From: Cephalotus follicularis
Taxonomy: Eukaryota > Streptophyta > Magnoliopsida > Oxalidales > Cephalotaceae
Direction of reading: 5' to 3'
DNA: 64,000 nt
Assembly: GCA_001972305.1 (NCBI GenBank)
Contig: BDDD01000127.1
Location: 449,778 to 513,777, forward strand
A program made the position numbers and the translations under genes. The notes beneath the pieces were generated by a model. The model made no database searches and had not been told where the DNA came from. It saw only the letters and a list, made by a program, of their open reading frames with translations. Shown here piece after piece: positions 21,865 to 32,927 of this stretch (positions are counted from its first letter, which is position 1; the number at the start of each line of letters is the position of its first letter).

Positions 21865-22190
21865 CATCAACGCCATGGAGAGCACACGTCGACACCATCT
21901 TTAGTTGAGTCGCAGGGCGTTAACTTCATGAAGAGCATGCATTGACGTTATGAAGACAAGTGACTTAAACATCGACGCCATGAAGAGAATGCGTCGAAGA
22001 CATAACTAGATTGAGTCCTTGGGCATTAACACTATGCAGAGCATGCATTGACGCTTCAAAAACCAGTGACTTACGCATTGACTCTATGAGGTTTATGCGT
22101 CAATGCTAAGACAGGAAGAGACAACGCGCCTGTTTCATCTTAGCCTTGGCGTCGACGCCTTGGTAGGATGAGACGCATGGCGTTGATGAC
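21865..22190. repeat. GTCGAC/GCGTCGACGCC-type motif cluster in copia-type LTR
   Basis: Repeated ten- to twelve-mers such as 'catcgacgccatg', 'cgtcgacacc', 'gcgtcgaag' and 'ggcgtcgacgcc', separated by 20-45 bp and mixed with TTGACG decay products. The location is just upstream of the TATA-like box. Confidence 0.75.
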
Positions 22191-22301
22191 TAGAGGGCTA
22201 ACACACGGGACTTACAAACTCAAGAGGAGTTGGTGAGTGAGAGAGGAGTGATAAATAAGCCAACATGTGGACTTTGAGCATTAAATGAGAAAAGTGAAAA
22301 A

Positions 22302-22311
22302 GTATAAATAC
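22302..22311 (+). promoter_or_regulatory. Putative LTR TATA box
   Basis: GTATAAATAC core followed by a CT-rich stretch ('ctttctctttctctctcttcc') about 50 bp downstream, as expected for an LTR core promoter and start region. Inference from sequence only. Confidence 0.5.
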
Positions 22312-23106
22312 TTTATGACAAAAGGACAAGAGGTCAAAGCTTCCATAACACACTTTCTCTTTCTCTCTCTTCCCTGATGTCTCACTTCTTTCTGCTACTT
22401 GTGTACAGTTGACACCATACGCCTAGGTGTTGAAGCCCATAACGCATGGCTCGAAAAGCAGCCATTTTTAACCCTCCTTTCACCCTTCAAAGTTCATGAT
22501 AGGTGGAGATAACTTGTGCACTACATCTTATCTTTACCTAGAGTGATTTAGTGTAGGATAAACACTTCGCTTGTATCTTTCTTATCCATGGCTTAAGGAG
22601 GAGCTTGGAGTTCTTGGATTCAAAGGGTTGAGGGAGATTGACTTGAAGGAAGGAGACTTCACCCTTTGTAAGAATCTCTTATCTTCTTCTTCTTGTGGCC
22701 ATGGAAGCGGGTTATAGCTTGGGTTAGAGAACCCTAGCCAAACCCCCTTGCCCTTTGGTGGTTTCCTTGCCATCCCTTAAGGTTAGAGATGTTTGGGTTC
22801 GGGTTGATTGGACTTTTGGCTAGGGTTTGTGTGTTTCCTTGTGACCCATTCTTGGGCTCCATTTCTAGGGTTTACTGTAACCCTATTTTTTAACCAATTT
22901 GCCCTATGCTTGGTTTTGGTGTTTTGGTTTGATTATTTGTTTAATTAGGGTTCATTGGAACTCATTGGGACAATTTGGACTTTAATTAGGGCATCCTATT
23001 GCTTGGGGATTAATTAATTGGATGAAATTTAACATTAATCAGCCCTAAACCCTCAAGTCTGAATTGGTTGTTATTTTCCGCTGCGCTTGAACCCGTTCCC
23101 AACAAG

Positions 23107-23119
23107 TGGTATCAGAGCC
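23107..23119 (+). other. Primer-binding site (tRNA iMet)
   Basis: TGGTATCAGAGCC two bases after the LTR end CCAACA; perfect match to the plant initiator Met tRNA complement. Confidence 0.92.
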
Positions 23120-24239
23120 ACCTAATTGACTTCAATTAGACCTCAATTTGATGTTTAGTGGATTGGAGATTGCATATGTGCTTTGGCTGAATCTATGTAG
23201 CCTTGCGTTTAGTGGGAGTTGCATCTTTATTGGTCACACTAATGAAATCGACTAACCATTGAATGCCAGATTGTTAAGTGTTTATTCATTTATATATTGG
23301 TTATATTTTTGAATTTCTTATGCATGATGGTAGGCTTGGGAATCGGCCTAGCTTTGTGTTTTCTTATGTGGATGATTTAATTGCTTTATTACATTGATGG
23401 AATTCAATCAGTCTGTAATAAGGTTGCATGCGTGCGCCGTATTTATTCTTGTTCTTTTATTCTTAGAGTAGAATTCTCTTCTCCCTCATTTGTATTTCTT
23501 TTCTTTAATTGTGTACATATGGTTGTAAGTTGAAGAAATGATATCAATGGAGATTGAAGAGGAGATCAAGAAGATTACAAGACCAGTTGAAGGCCATGTA
23601 TGCGTGGTAGCAATTGTAATAGAATTAAATTAAATTAGTTCACCTCTGAAGACCAAGTGATCACGTTGGCTCACGTGATTACTTATATCTTAAGTCCCAA
23701 GTCAGGCCACTTTTAGGGTGCATGAGATGGATGTTTTCTTTTTGCAAACAATCCAAACACATCTAAGCATGTTCAGCCGTCCGAATTGATTGGAAGATTA
23801 AAATTAATCAAAAACGGCTTTGGTAATTTTTATAAAATTGATGAGACCAAATCCCTCCATCTTGCAAATAATAAGTGCATAAGCGGTGGAGCATATGGTT
23901 GCCCTATCGTTGGCCTTCCACAATCATCATTGAATGGTGTGGATATATTGCGGATGGCACCAGCCAAAGCTGAGGTCCCCCGTATAACAATTTCTATTCA
24001 ATTTCAGTGTGAGGTACACTAGAAGGAAATAACCATGGTTTGACACTTTTAAGACAACTCCAAGAGCGAGAACTTCCCGAATTCCACATGGGGGTGTGGG
24101 ATACGATTAGAATAGTGGGAGGAGCCACAATTATAAAATACCAAGTACTATGGTAATAATATAAATGGAATGATTTGCTAATTAAACTATCTCTTGTTTC
24201 CTCTTTTATAGGTTCCTAGTTATCACAATATTATGCTAT
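23120..24239 (+). other. Leader of copia-type element, non-coding
   Basis: The first 330 bp match the leader at 20294-20555. The remainder has no recognisable protein; a 78-codon frame at 23786-24022 is not similar to anything I know. A 21-base phrase at 24046-24066 is repeated exactly inside the gag at 24877-24897. Confidence 0.55.
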
Positions 24240-25094
24240 CATGTCAGTTGGCACAGCACTTTCAAGAGTTTTGGAAACAAACAAGCTCACGGGTCCAAAT
24301 TTCTTGGATTGGCAGTGAAACCTGCACTTGGCACTCATGAGCATGAAACTTTGTCATGTCATGATATAGAGCACCCCTAAACTGGGAGACAACCCGTCGG
24401 ATGAGCAAAACACCAAGAGGGAGAAATGGTTAGATGGGGACGAGCAAGCTTGTTGCCTAGACATTTCTGGCATGGTCTCCGAATCGCAAAGACAGCATGA
24501 GAAACCGATACCCTAGGAGCTATACTTTTCCATCTTCAATAGTTGTATGGATCCCGGTCGAGGACCGAGCGGTTTAACTTGTCTCGTGAGCTCTTTTGTA
24601 CGAAGATGGCACAGGGATATTTAGTCCATGCTCATGGATTGAAGATGATTGATCTTATTGAGCAGCTGGCTCAACTAGATCTCACCATGGACAATGATTT
24701 CTACATTGACCTGGTGCTTTGATCTCTCCCTCAATCATACTCCCAGTTCATCACAAATTTCCACATCAAGAAGGTGGATACTAATCTACCTGAACTTCTG
24801 GAGATGCTTCGCACGGCCGAAGTTGACATGGACCATGGGAGGTCCAAGTTGAATGTGATGTTTGTTCCTTCTACAGCTTTTAAGACAACTCCAAGAGGGA
24901 GCAGATCGAGAGGATCCACGTCCAAGGGCAAGGTTCCCATGAAACATAAAGGGAAGAAGAAGAAAGGGAGAAAAGCAGCTGTGTCAATGGGGACAGCTGT
25001 TGGGGGAGCCGTCCTTGATACGATCCGATAGCTTTAGGATGATGACTGTTGCTTTTATTATGGAAAGCACGGACATTAGAGATCACAGTTCAGT
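24240..25094 (+). pseudogene. Ty1/copia gag, decayed
   Basis: Capsid protein of a copia element. N-terminal MSVGTALSRVLETNKLTGPNFLDWQ matches the conserved 'L..NKLTGPNF.DW' start of copia Gag. The frame breaks soon after (24319) and resumes around 24600 with HGLKMIDLIEQLAQLDLTMDNDF, LPQSYSQFITNFH and LPELLEMLRTAEVDM, then a basic region (residues rich in K/G/R, 24900-24980) and a damaged zinc knuckle (CFYYGKHGH, second Cys to Tyr, followed by a stop). It is cut off at 25095 by a gypsy LTR fragment. No protease, integrase or RT follows directly. Confidence 0.75.
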
Positions 25095-26235
25095 TGTAAC
25101 ACACCCGGACAGCGGGAGTCATCACAGGTCATAATACAGAACTTATCAACATAGCATAACTTAAATGAACATAAACGTAACTTTATGAGCCAAAAACGTG
25201 GGGGTCATAGCATAACTAAAAAACTGTTCAAAACTTAAAACTTAACATTTTCGGAAAACTTAAACATATTCCCAAAAGTAACTTAATAAAACATAAACCA
25301 TTAAGTATCTTTTTGTTCATGACCAACTCTAACAGTATACGTATGGGATCACACTCCTAAGGATCCAAGACATAAAGGTGGTCTTCTCTCATTCACACAT
25401 TCCCCCACTACTCCTGATAACCTGCCGCATGGAAAATAAAACGCGGCTGAGCAAACCTCAGTACGGGTAAAGAATATAAAAACAATAAACCATAATTTAA
25501 AAGCAGTAAGATTTCAATAAAACTCGTAATAGAAATCTTAAGTAATTAAAAACAGTTTAAACAGTCTTGAAACCATATTCGAATTTCCATAAAATACCAA
25601 TTTCATATCTTTAACATTTACGAAACATTTCAAAAACATCATTTCATGATCCATACTGAGACACATACATATCACATTTCATAACATATATTGGCAAGGG
25701 AGACGCTAATTCAACATGCCCATTAGAATTGAAGTGTACGACACTACACAAGTCAATTCCCACTTATCATTTCATATCACATATCCATATACTAGAATCG
25801 ATTCATACGCCTATATCATACATAGCGGATCCATAAATGCACCTCATGGGATTTATTCATAACATTGAGAGACGTCGTAGACTAATCGCACCGTTGCGGA
25901 AGTGTCATTTCCCCATGCCAGGCCTACAATATACCTATGGTACGCCCCATAGGTAGGTACAATACTCAGTATTCAATCATTTCAAAAAAATCACTTTAAA
26001 AAAAACACATAAATACGCTTTCTCAAAACATATTTGAAAATCGTTCACCAACGATATCATAACATACATTTCATAGTCAAAACACCAACTCATTATAATC
26101 CGCTATAAAGAGATGATCATTTCATAATATATCGTAACATATCATAGCATAAGAATAAAGTCAGGAACATTTAAATTCGTAAAATGTCAAAAATTGACTT
26201 TATTTTTGAAACATATCAAAACCATAAAACATAAC
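25095..26235 (-). repeat. Inverted partial chromovirus LTR
   Basis: Plus strand begins TGTAACACACCCGG; read on the minus strand it is the 3' portion of the LTR that follows it in opposite orientation. It is homologous over about 1.1 kb to the reverse complement of roughly 27915-28961. It abuts the start of the complete LTR at 26236, forming a large inverted repeat with a loop of about 1.7 kb. Confidence 0.8.
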
Positions 26236-28961
26236 TGCAATACCCTGCTTGTTCGTATGTGCTTTACAGATATATATATATATATGTTTGTTTTCGGGTT
26301 TTTTAAATTGTTTTATTTTAAAGTCTGGTTGCCCTATATTTTGGGCCTATGTGTTTCGGGCTGACTGATACCAGCTTTAATGTTGGATATGTTGTATGTT
26401 AAGGTAATGTTGGGTTGGGCCTATGTTAATGACTTTTATTTAATCAAACTTTATCTTACAACTTTGAAAATTTATTAAAACAATTCTTTTTTTATTTCAA
26501 AATCCTTTTCTTTTATTATTTTTTTCCCTTTTTTCCTTATTCTGCTTTCTTTCCTTTCTTCTCCTTTCTTCTCCTTTCTTCTCCCGTAACGCTCTCTCTC
26601 TCTCTCTATCTTCTCACACGCTTTCAATCTTAATTTCGATTCTCATTGCCTGAAAATCCTCTCTTCTTCCAGATGTAATCAGTTTTGTCTCCTATTTCTG
26701 TTTATGTGTGACATTGCCATTATTATATGTTGCCTCCCTCTTTTCTGCAAAGACTGCCAAATTCTGCATTGTTGAAGTTTCTTTGATTCTTGTGGAGTTG
26801 TTTCGCCAGGCTTATAGAGGTAATCTCATTCTTCTGTTGTTCTTTTGGTTGAGTTCCTTTGGTTGTTTAAGGGCTTTATATTTTGTCTCTGTTTTCTTCT
26901 CTTTGATTTCCTGTAAACAGTCGAGTAATCTTGAACATTGGTGTTCTTCTTGGAGTTTTTCAATGTCTGTAATCTCATTGCAAGTGAGTAATCTTACTGT
27001 AATGGTTTGCTCTACCTTGTGTTTCAGTTTTGTATAGTTAGTGTCTCTTGGTTTTAATTCTTGCCTATATATATGTTTTGTCATTGTATTTCTAAGCCCG
27101 TCAGCATGTTTTAGACATTATAGACAAGTTGTAATCTGATTCTAAAAACTAAATGTAGCTTTGGACAGTAAATTGGATTGATAAAAGTATGCATGTGTTT
27201 TAGGATTTCCTTTCTTTTCCTTTGAGTATAGCCACTGGTCCTATGATTATGTCAATCTTGTGTTTTTCCTACTGCCTAAATTCCATATAATGACTTAGGA
27301 AAATGTTAATAAGCCTCTGTTATGATGTGATTCATGTTTAGGCAGTTTTTGCATTGAATAATGTCAAGTTTCTGCTCTTCTGTCATCCAGAACAGTCTGC
27401 TGTTCTTATAGACAACCGGCTATTCTAATAGAAAGTCGGCTGGTTTGGTTGTGTAGTCGACTGCCTTATGAAAACAGTCGATTGCCTTGTTATGCACACT
27501 CAGCTGGACCTCTATCACAGTCAATTGCTTGCAGTCCAGTTTGTGTAGTCGACTGGTCCTGTTGCATAGCCGCCTTCCAAGCTTCCAACAGTCGACTGGA
27601 GCTCTGTAACAGTCAAATGTTTTGTCCAGAGAATTCCTGTTTTTAATTGTTTTGATTCGTTTGTTCCTCGAATCAATCCGGGTCTTTTCTAAACACTATA
27701 AGGAGTCTGTTTTACGTCTCTAATGTTTCTTCGACCCTTATATGAATTGTTTTGTGTCTTTTACATTGTTGTGCTTCAAAGGGGAGTTTGAGTTAACAAT
27801 CTTTTCGTAAGTGCTTTGTGAACGCAAAAAGGTACGGATTTTTATCGTTCTTTGGCTATCTGGTTTTTATCGAACTAAAATCAGTTTTATGCTATGTTTC
27901 TTCATTTTATGGACTTGGTTATGATTTATGGTATGTTTCAAAAATAAAGTCAGTTTTTAACATTTTATGAATTTAAACGTTTCTGACTTTATTCTTATGC
28001 TATGATACGTTACGAAATGATCTTCTCTTTATATCAAAAAGTAAATGAGTCGATGTTTTGACTATGAAATGTATGTTATGATATCGTTGGTGAATGATTT
28101 TCAAATATGTTTTGAGAAAGCATATTTATGTGTTTTTAAAGTGATGTTTTCGAATGATTGAATAATGGGTATTGTACCCACCTATGGGGCGTACCATAGG
28201 CATGTTGTAGGCCTGGCACGGGGACATGACACTTCTGTAGTAGTGTGATTAGTCTATGGCGTCTCCCAATGTTATGAATAAATCCCATGAGGTGGATTTA
28301 TGGATCCGCTATATATGATAGAGGTGTATGAATCGATTCTAGTATATGGATATGTTATATGATATGATATGTGAGAATTGACTTGTGTAGTGCCATACAC
28401 TTCAATTCTAATGGGCATGTGGAATTAGCGCCTCCCTTGCCAATCTATGTTATGAAAAGTGATATGATATGTGGCTCAGTATGACTTTATCAATCATGAA
28501 ATGATGTTTTTGAAATATTTTGTAAATGTTTCGAAAGATATGAAATTGGTATTTTACAGAAATTCGGATATGATTTCAAGGAATGTTTAAGCTTTTTAAT
28601 TGCTTAAGATTTTCTATTATGAGTTTTATTCGTACTGAGGTTTGCTCAGCCGCGTTTTGTTTTCCATGCGGCAGGTTATCAGGAGCAGCGGGGGAATTTG
28701 TGAATGAGAGTTGGCCACTTTTATGGAGTGTGATCCCTATATGTGTCCTCTATTATAGTGGTCATGAACAATATATTAGTTTGGTTTATGTTTCGGTATT
28801 TGACTTTTGAAATATGTTAAGTTTTAAGTTTAGAATAGTTTTTCAATTATGCTATGACTGCCACTTTTTTGGCTAATAAAGTTATGTCTATGTTCAGTTT
28901 TGTTATGCTATAGGTTCTGTATTATGACCTGTGACAACTCCCGCCGTCTGGGGGTGTTACA
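26236..28961 (+). repeat. 5' LTR of chimeric chromovirus
   Basis: Starts TGCAATACCCTGCTTG and ends CTGGGGGTGTTACA, 2726 bp. Same broad family as 3973-6024 (start and end match; shared 'cctatggggcgtaccataggca' and 'ccatgcggcaggttatcaggag' type blocks). It contains a TA microsatellite near 26270, a CT-rich stretch near 26560-26610 and CAGTCGACTG motifs at 27410-27600 (exact GTCGAC at 27456, 27548, 27591). A 109-codon frame at 26708-27037 is incidental. Confidence 0.85.
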
Positions 28962-28966
28962 GATTG

Positions 28967-28978
28967 TGGTATCAGAGA
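28967..28978 (+). other. Primer-binding site (tRNA iMet)
   Basis: TGGTATCAGAGA five bases after the LTR end, identical to the site of the minus-strand chromovirus (11737-11748). Confidence 0.92.
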
Positions 28979-29131
28979 AATAGGTTTTGTTTCCTTAGAA
29001 GACCTAACTAGGCTTGACCTGTGAGATTGGGTAGACACCGAGTTAGGCTATTCCGTTATGATCTTATGATATGGTTTCTGTTTCGGTTTTTGTTCTTTGT
29101 GATGTTTCATGTTTTGAGTGCCTTTTTGTAG

Positions 29132-30240
29132 ATGGTGTGTACAAGGAACGCTGCTCAGAGGATTGCACCTGCTGAGGCTCAGGAAGTCAGAAATGAGCCT
29201 TCTATGGAGGATTTGGTACGTCAAGCAGTCTCTCAGGAGGTACGATGTGTGATGGATCGGCAGGATCAGGATCAGGGTCGTAGGGAGCTAGTTGTTGAGG
29301 AGAATGCTCCAGCTGAAGTTCAGTTGGGAAGGGAAACTAGCGACAGGACTGATACACCTGCTTATATCTGGCTCAAGCGGTTCCAGAAGCAGAGGTCACA
29401 GTCTTTCAGCTTAGCCATGACTTCTGTGGAGGCTGAGCACTAGATTGCTCATATGGACAAGGTCTTCGATGTGCTTGGTTGTAGTGATGAGCAGAAGGTT
29501 AAGTTAGCTGCTTACAAGCTTGAGGGTGATGCTCAGAAGTGGTGGAAGACTCTGGGTTTGGCTAAGGGTGGTAACTACGTTGATGCTTTGACCTGGTCTG
29601 AGTTTTTTGAAGTCTTCTATCAGCAGTATTTTCCTGCTGGTGATAAGGAGGCTTATGCTAGAGAGTTTATCAATACAAGACAGAAGGACAGAGAACCGGT
29701 CACGGAGTTTCTGACCCGTTTCACTAGGCTTGCTGATTGTGCTGGGTCCCCGGCGGGGACAACGTTGGAGCAGGCTGAGAAGTTCAAGTGGAAGTTGCAC
29801 TATCTGCTTAGGGGTAAGCTGATTAACACAAGGTTTGCTGATGTTTCTGAAGTGGCAAATGCAGCAAAGAACATAGAACTGGAGAGGCTAGATTTCTAGG
29901 CAGCTCATCAGGATAGTGATAAGAAGTGAAACAAGGGAGATTCTCAAGGGCAAGGTTCTGGATAGAATAGTAAGAGTAGAAATGGCAAGCGAGGAAGGAG
30001 GAATGATAACCGGGGATAGCAATAGCCCGGTAATGATCAGAGGCAGACATAGGGAGCTACGGATGTTTAGATTGCCAAGTGTGATGTTTGCGGCAAACAA
30101 CATCTAGTGGGAGTGTGCTACAGGGCTATCAGGGACTGTTTTGTATGTGGTCAGAAGGGGCATTTCGTGAAGGATTGTTCTGATCCTCATGCAAAGGAAA
30201 GGAGGGGAAATAATGCAGATCATAGACAGCGCAATGTGAG
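29132..30240 (+). pseudogene. Chromovirus gag
   Basis: Gag of the chimeric element. The start ATG follows the primer site by about 150 bp. N-terminal Arg/Glu-rich region, then capsid: VEAEH*IAHMDKVFDVL (a W codon changed to TAG at 29441-29443), KLEGDAQKWWKTL, YFPAGDKEAYAREFINTRQKD, CAGSPAGTTLEQAEKFKWKLH. After a TAG at 29897 the nucleocapsid linker has several stops, then a partial CDVCGKQHLVGVC and a canonical CCHC knuckle CFVCGQKGHFVKDC (30137-30178). All blocks lie in one frame, so decay is by nonsense changes. Confidence 0.88.
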
Positions 30241-30937
30241 AGGTCGTGTCTTTGCTATCACGATACAGCAGGCTGCTAAGGCACCAGGTACTGTTTTGGG
30301 CTTTATTTGTGTTGGTAACTGCAGGGCTTATGTTTTATATGATACTGGATCAACCCACTCATTTGTACCAAGGTCTTTTGTTCGGCATCTTGGGATGTCT
30401 TCACAATTGCTTGATCCAGCTTTTGTTCTTTCGACCCCTATGGGTACATCTGTTGTGACATCTGAGTGTTTTTATGCTTGCCCTCTTGTTTTTTATGATC
30501 GGATTCGTGATGCGGATCTTCTTCCTATCGATATGTATGACTTTGATATGATTCTAGGTATGAACTGGTTGGATCGTCATCGGGCTACGATTGACTGCTA
30601 TGCTCGGAGGGTTCTGTTTAGGGATATGAATAGACTTGATTTTATTTATCAGGGTTCACAGCCGAGAAAAGAAGTGAAGGTTATATCTTCTTTGAAAGCT
30701 AGGAAGTTGGTGGCTAAGGGCACTGAAGATTTCTTAGCTGTTGTGAAGGATGTCTCAAAGGTTGAGCCTCACCATGAAGACTATCCTGTGGTTCGAGAGT
30801 TTGCAGATGTGTTTCCGGAGGAGTTACCGGGTTTGCCACCGCAAAGGAAGGTGGAGTTTACCATTGAACTCATTCCTGGAGCGGCACCTATATCTAAGAC
30901 ACCTCACAGGATGGCACCGTTGGAACTGCAATAATTG
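30241..30937 (+). pseudogene. Chromovirus protease and PR-RT linker
   Basis: Same frame as gag. Active site YDTGSTHSFVPRSFV with canonical D-T-G, then DMILGMNWLDRHRATIDC (usually GMDWL), and the intact linker YPVVREFADVFPEELPGLPP that is missing from the minus-strand relative. The frame ends with a TAA immediately before the RT start (LELQ*LKEQL). This gives the best view in the window of the undamaged protease/RT boundary. Confidence 0.85.
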
Positions 30938-31900
30938 AAAGAACAGTTGCAAGAGCGGTTGGATCGGGGATTCATTCGGCCTAGTGTTTCTCCGTGGGGT
31001 GCTCCGGTTCTTTTTGTGAAGAAGAAAGATGGGTCTATAAGGCTATGCATAGATTACAGAGAGTTGAACAGATTACTGTTCAGAATAAATACCCTTTGCC
31101 TTGGATTGATGACTTGTTTGATCAACTCCAAGGTGCTCGGTATTTCTCTAAGATCGATTCAAGATCGGGATATCATCAGCTTCGGATAAAGGATGAAGAT
31201 GTGCCTAAAACTGCTTTCCGTACTCGGTATGGTCATTATGAGTTTCTGGTGATGCCGTTCGGACTTACTAATACACCGACAGTTTTTATGGATCTGATGA
31301 ATCAGGTTTTTCATGAATACTTGGATCAGTTTGTGATTGTGTTCATAGATGACATTCTTGTGTATTGCAAGTTGAAGGAAGAACATGAGGAACAGCTACG
31401 TATAGTTCTAGGTATTATGAGGAAGAATCAGGTATACGTGAAGTTTTCCAAGTGTGAGCTTTGGTTGGAACAGGTGGCGTTTTTGTGTCATGTGGTTACA
31501 GCTGAAGGTATCTGTGTGGATCCTGCTAAAGTTGAGGCTATTACTAAATGGCCGAGACCTACCACAGTGACGGATGTTAGGAGCTTCTTGGGTTTGGCTG
31601 GATACTATAGGCGGTTTGTGGAAGGTTTTTCCTCTATAGGCTTACCACTGACTCAGCTTATGAGAAAGGGAGCTAAGTTTGGAATGAAGAGCGAGAAGCA
31701 AGCTTCGAGAAACTGAAGAATGGTCTTGTGTCGGCACCGATTCTTTGTTTACCATCTGGATCTGGTGGATACCAGATATACAGCGATGCTTCTAAGAAGG
31801 GTTTGGGGTGGGCTTTGATACAGCACGGTCATGTGATAGCTTATGCTTCGAGACAGTTGAAGCCTTATGAAGTAAACTATCCCACACATGATCTTGAGTG
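30938..31900 (+). pseudogene. Reverse transcriptase and partial RNase H
   Basis: RT blocks in order: [32 protein letters not shown], then a frameshift near 31070, [44 protein letters not shown], and an intact active site [25 protein letters not shown] second frameshift near 31683 leads to the RNase H start [10 protein letters not shown] and [18 protein letters not shown]. RNase H stops there: the remaining acidic residues and the spacer to integrase are deleted, and sequence jumps directly to the integrase core. Confidence 0.88.
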
Positions 31901-32881
31901 GAAAGACTCACTAAGTCTGCTCGCTTTCTTCCGATGAACATGACGTATTCTATCGAGAAACTTGCTCGATTGTATATCCGGGAGATAGTGAGATTGCATG
32001 GGGTGCCGGTCAGTATTGTCTGCGACCGAGATGCTAGATTTACTTCAAGGTTCTGGAAGAAGTTCCAAGCAGCAATGGGAACAACCTTGAACTTTAGCAC
32101 TGTATTCCACCCACAGACTGACGAACAGTCCGAGCGTACTATTCAGACTCTGGAGGATATGCTACGGGCTTGTATGATTGATTTTGCTGGGAGTTGGGAG
32201 GATCATCTGGCACTGATTGAGTTCTCCTACAACAACAGTTTTCACACCAACATTGGAATGGCTCCCTATGAAGCTCTATATGGGAGAAAGTGCCGATCAC
32301 CTATTTGCTGGGATGAGGTAGGTGAGAGACAAGTGTTGGGACCAGACATGGTGCAAGAGACCACTGATAAAGTGGAAATGATCAAGAAGAGACTGCTAGC
32401 TGCACAAAGTCGGCAGAAGAGTTATGCCGATATCAAGAGGAGGAAGCTAGAATTTGAGAAGGGGGATCATGTTTTCCTGAAGATCTCGCCTTCGAAAGGG
32501 ATACACCGTTTTGGTCTCAAAGGGAAGTTGGCTCCAAGGTATGTTGGACCTTACGAGATACTGGAGAGAGTGGGGGAGGTAGCATATCAGATTGCTCAAC
32601 CGCCTAGTTTGTCGGATGTGCATAACGTATTTCATGTTTCAATGCTACGGAAATACGTTCCTGACCCATCTCACATATTGAGCTACGACCCTGGATTCAT
32701 CAGTCCTAGATTGACATATGAGGAAAGGCCGACAAGGATAGTGGATCGACTGGAAAAGGTTCTAAGGAACAAGACCATTCCTATGGTAAAAGTGCTATGG
32801 CGTTTTCACGGAGCGGAGGAAGCTACGTGGGAGTGTGAGGAAGAAATGAGGGAGACATTTCCCCACTTGTTCGGAATGTAA
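31898..32881 (+). pseudogene. Integrase core, C-terminal domain and chromodomain
   Basis: Open for 327 codons. It begins inside the catalytic core ([12 protein letters not shown]), so the HHCC domain and the first catalytic Asp are absent. CDRDARFTSRFWKKF (second D) and TDEQSERTIQTLEDMLR (E) are present, though the usual GQ(S/T)ER has become EQSER. The C-terminal region has GPYEILERVGEVAYQ and HNVFHVSMLRKY, and the chromodomain-like end VKVLWRFHGAEEATWECEEEMR. The apparent Met start is an artefact of the deletion junction. Cleaner than the rest of the element, which fits a different origin. Confidence 0.88.
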
Positions 32882-32913
32882 TGTAAAGGCTAAATTCGAG
32901 AACGAATTTTCTT

Positions 32914-32927
32914 TAAGGAGGGGGGAA
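32914..32927 (+). other. Polypurine tract
   Basis: AAGGAGGGGGGAA immediately before the 3' LTR start TGTAATAACCGC. Confidence 0.9.

Larger units (their letters stand above)
20556..23104 (+). repeat. Copia-type LTR with R3 U3 and R4-like U5
   Basis: Starts TGTTAGGTTAGGGGTG and ends CCCGTTCCCAACA, 2549 bp, followed by a perfect primer-binding site. The first 1.3 kb is the R3 module; a GTCGAC/GACGCC motif region follows at 21865-22190; a TATA-like box lies at 22302-22311; the last 0.7 kb resembles the R/U5 part of family R4. It is probably the 5' LTR of the element whose decayed gag lies at 24240-25094. Confidence 0.75.

Noticed and set aside
26708-27037. 109-codon hydrophobic frame
   Set aside because: T-rich LTR sequence gives Phe/Leu/Ser-rich peptides; not conserved in the related LTR at 3973-6024.
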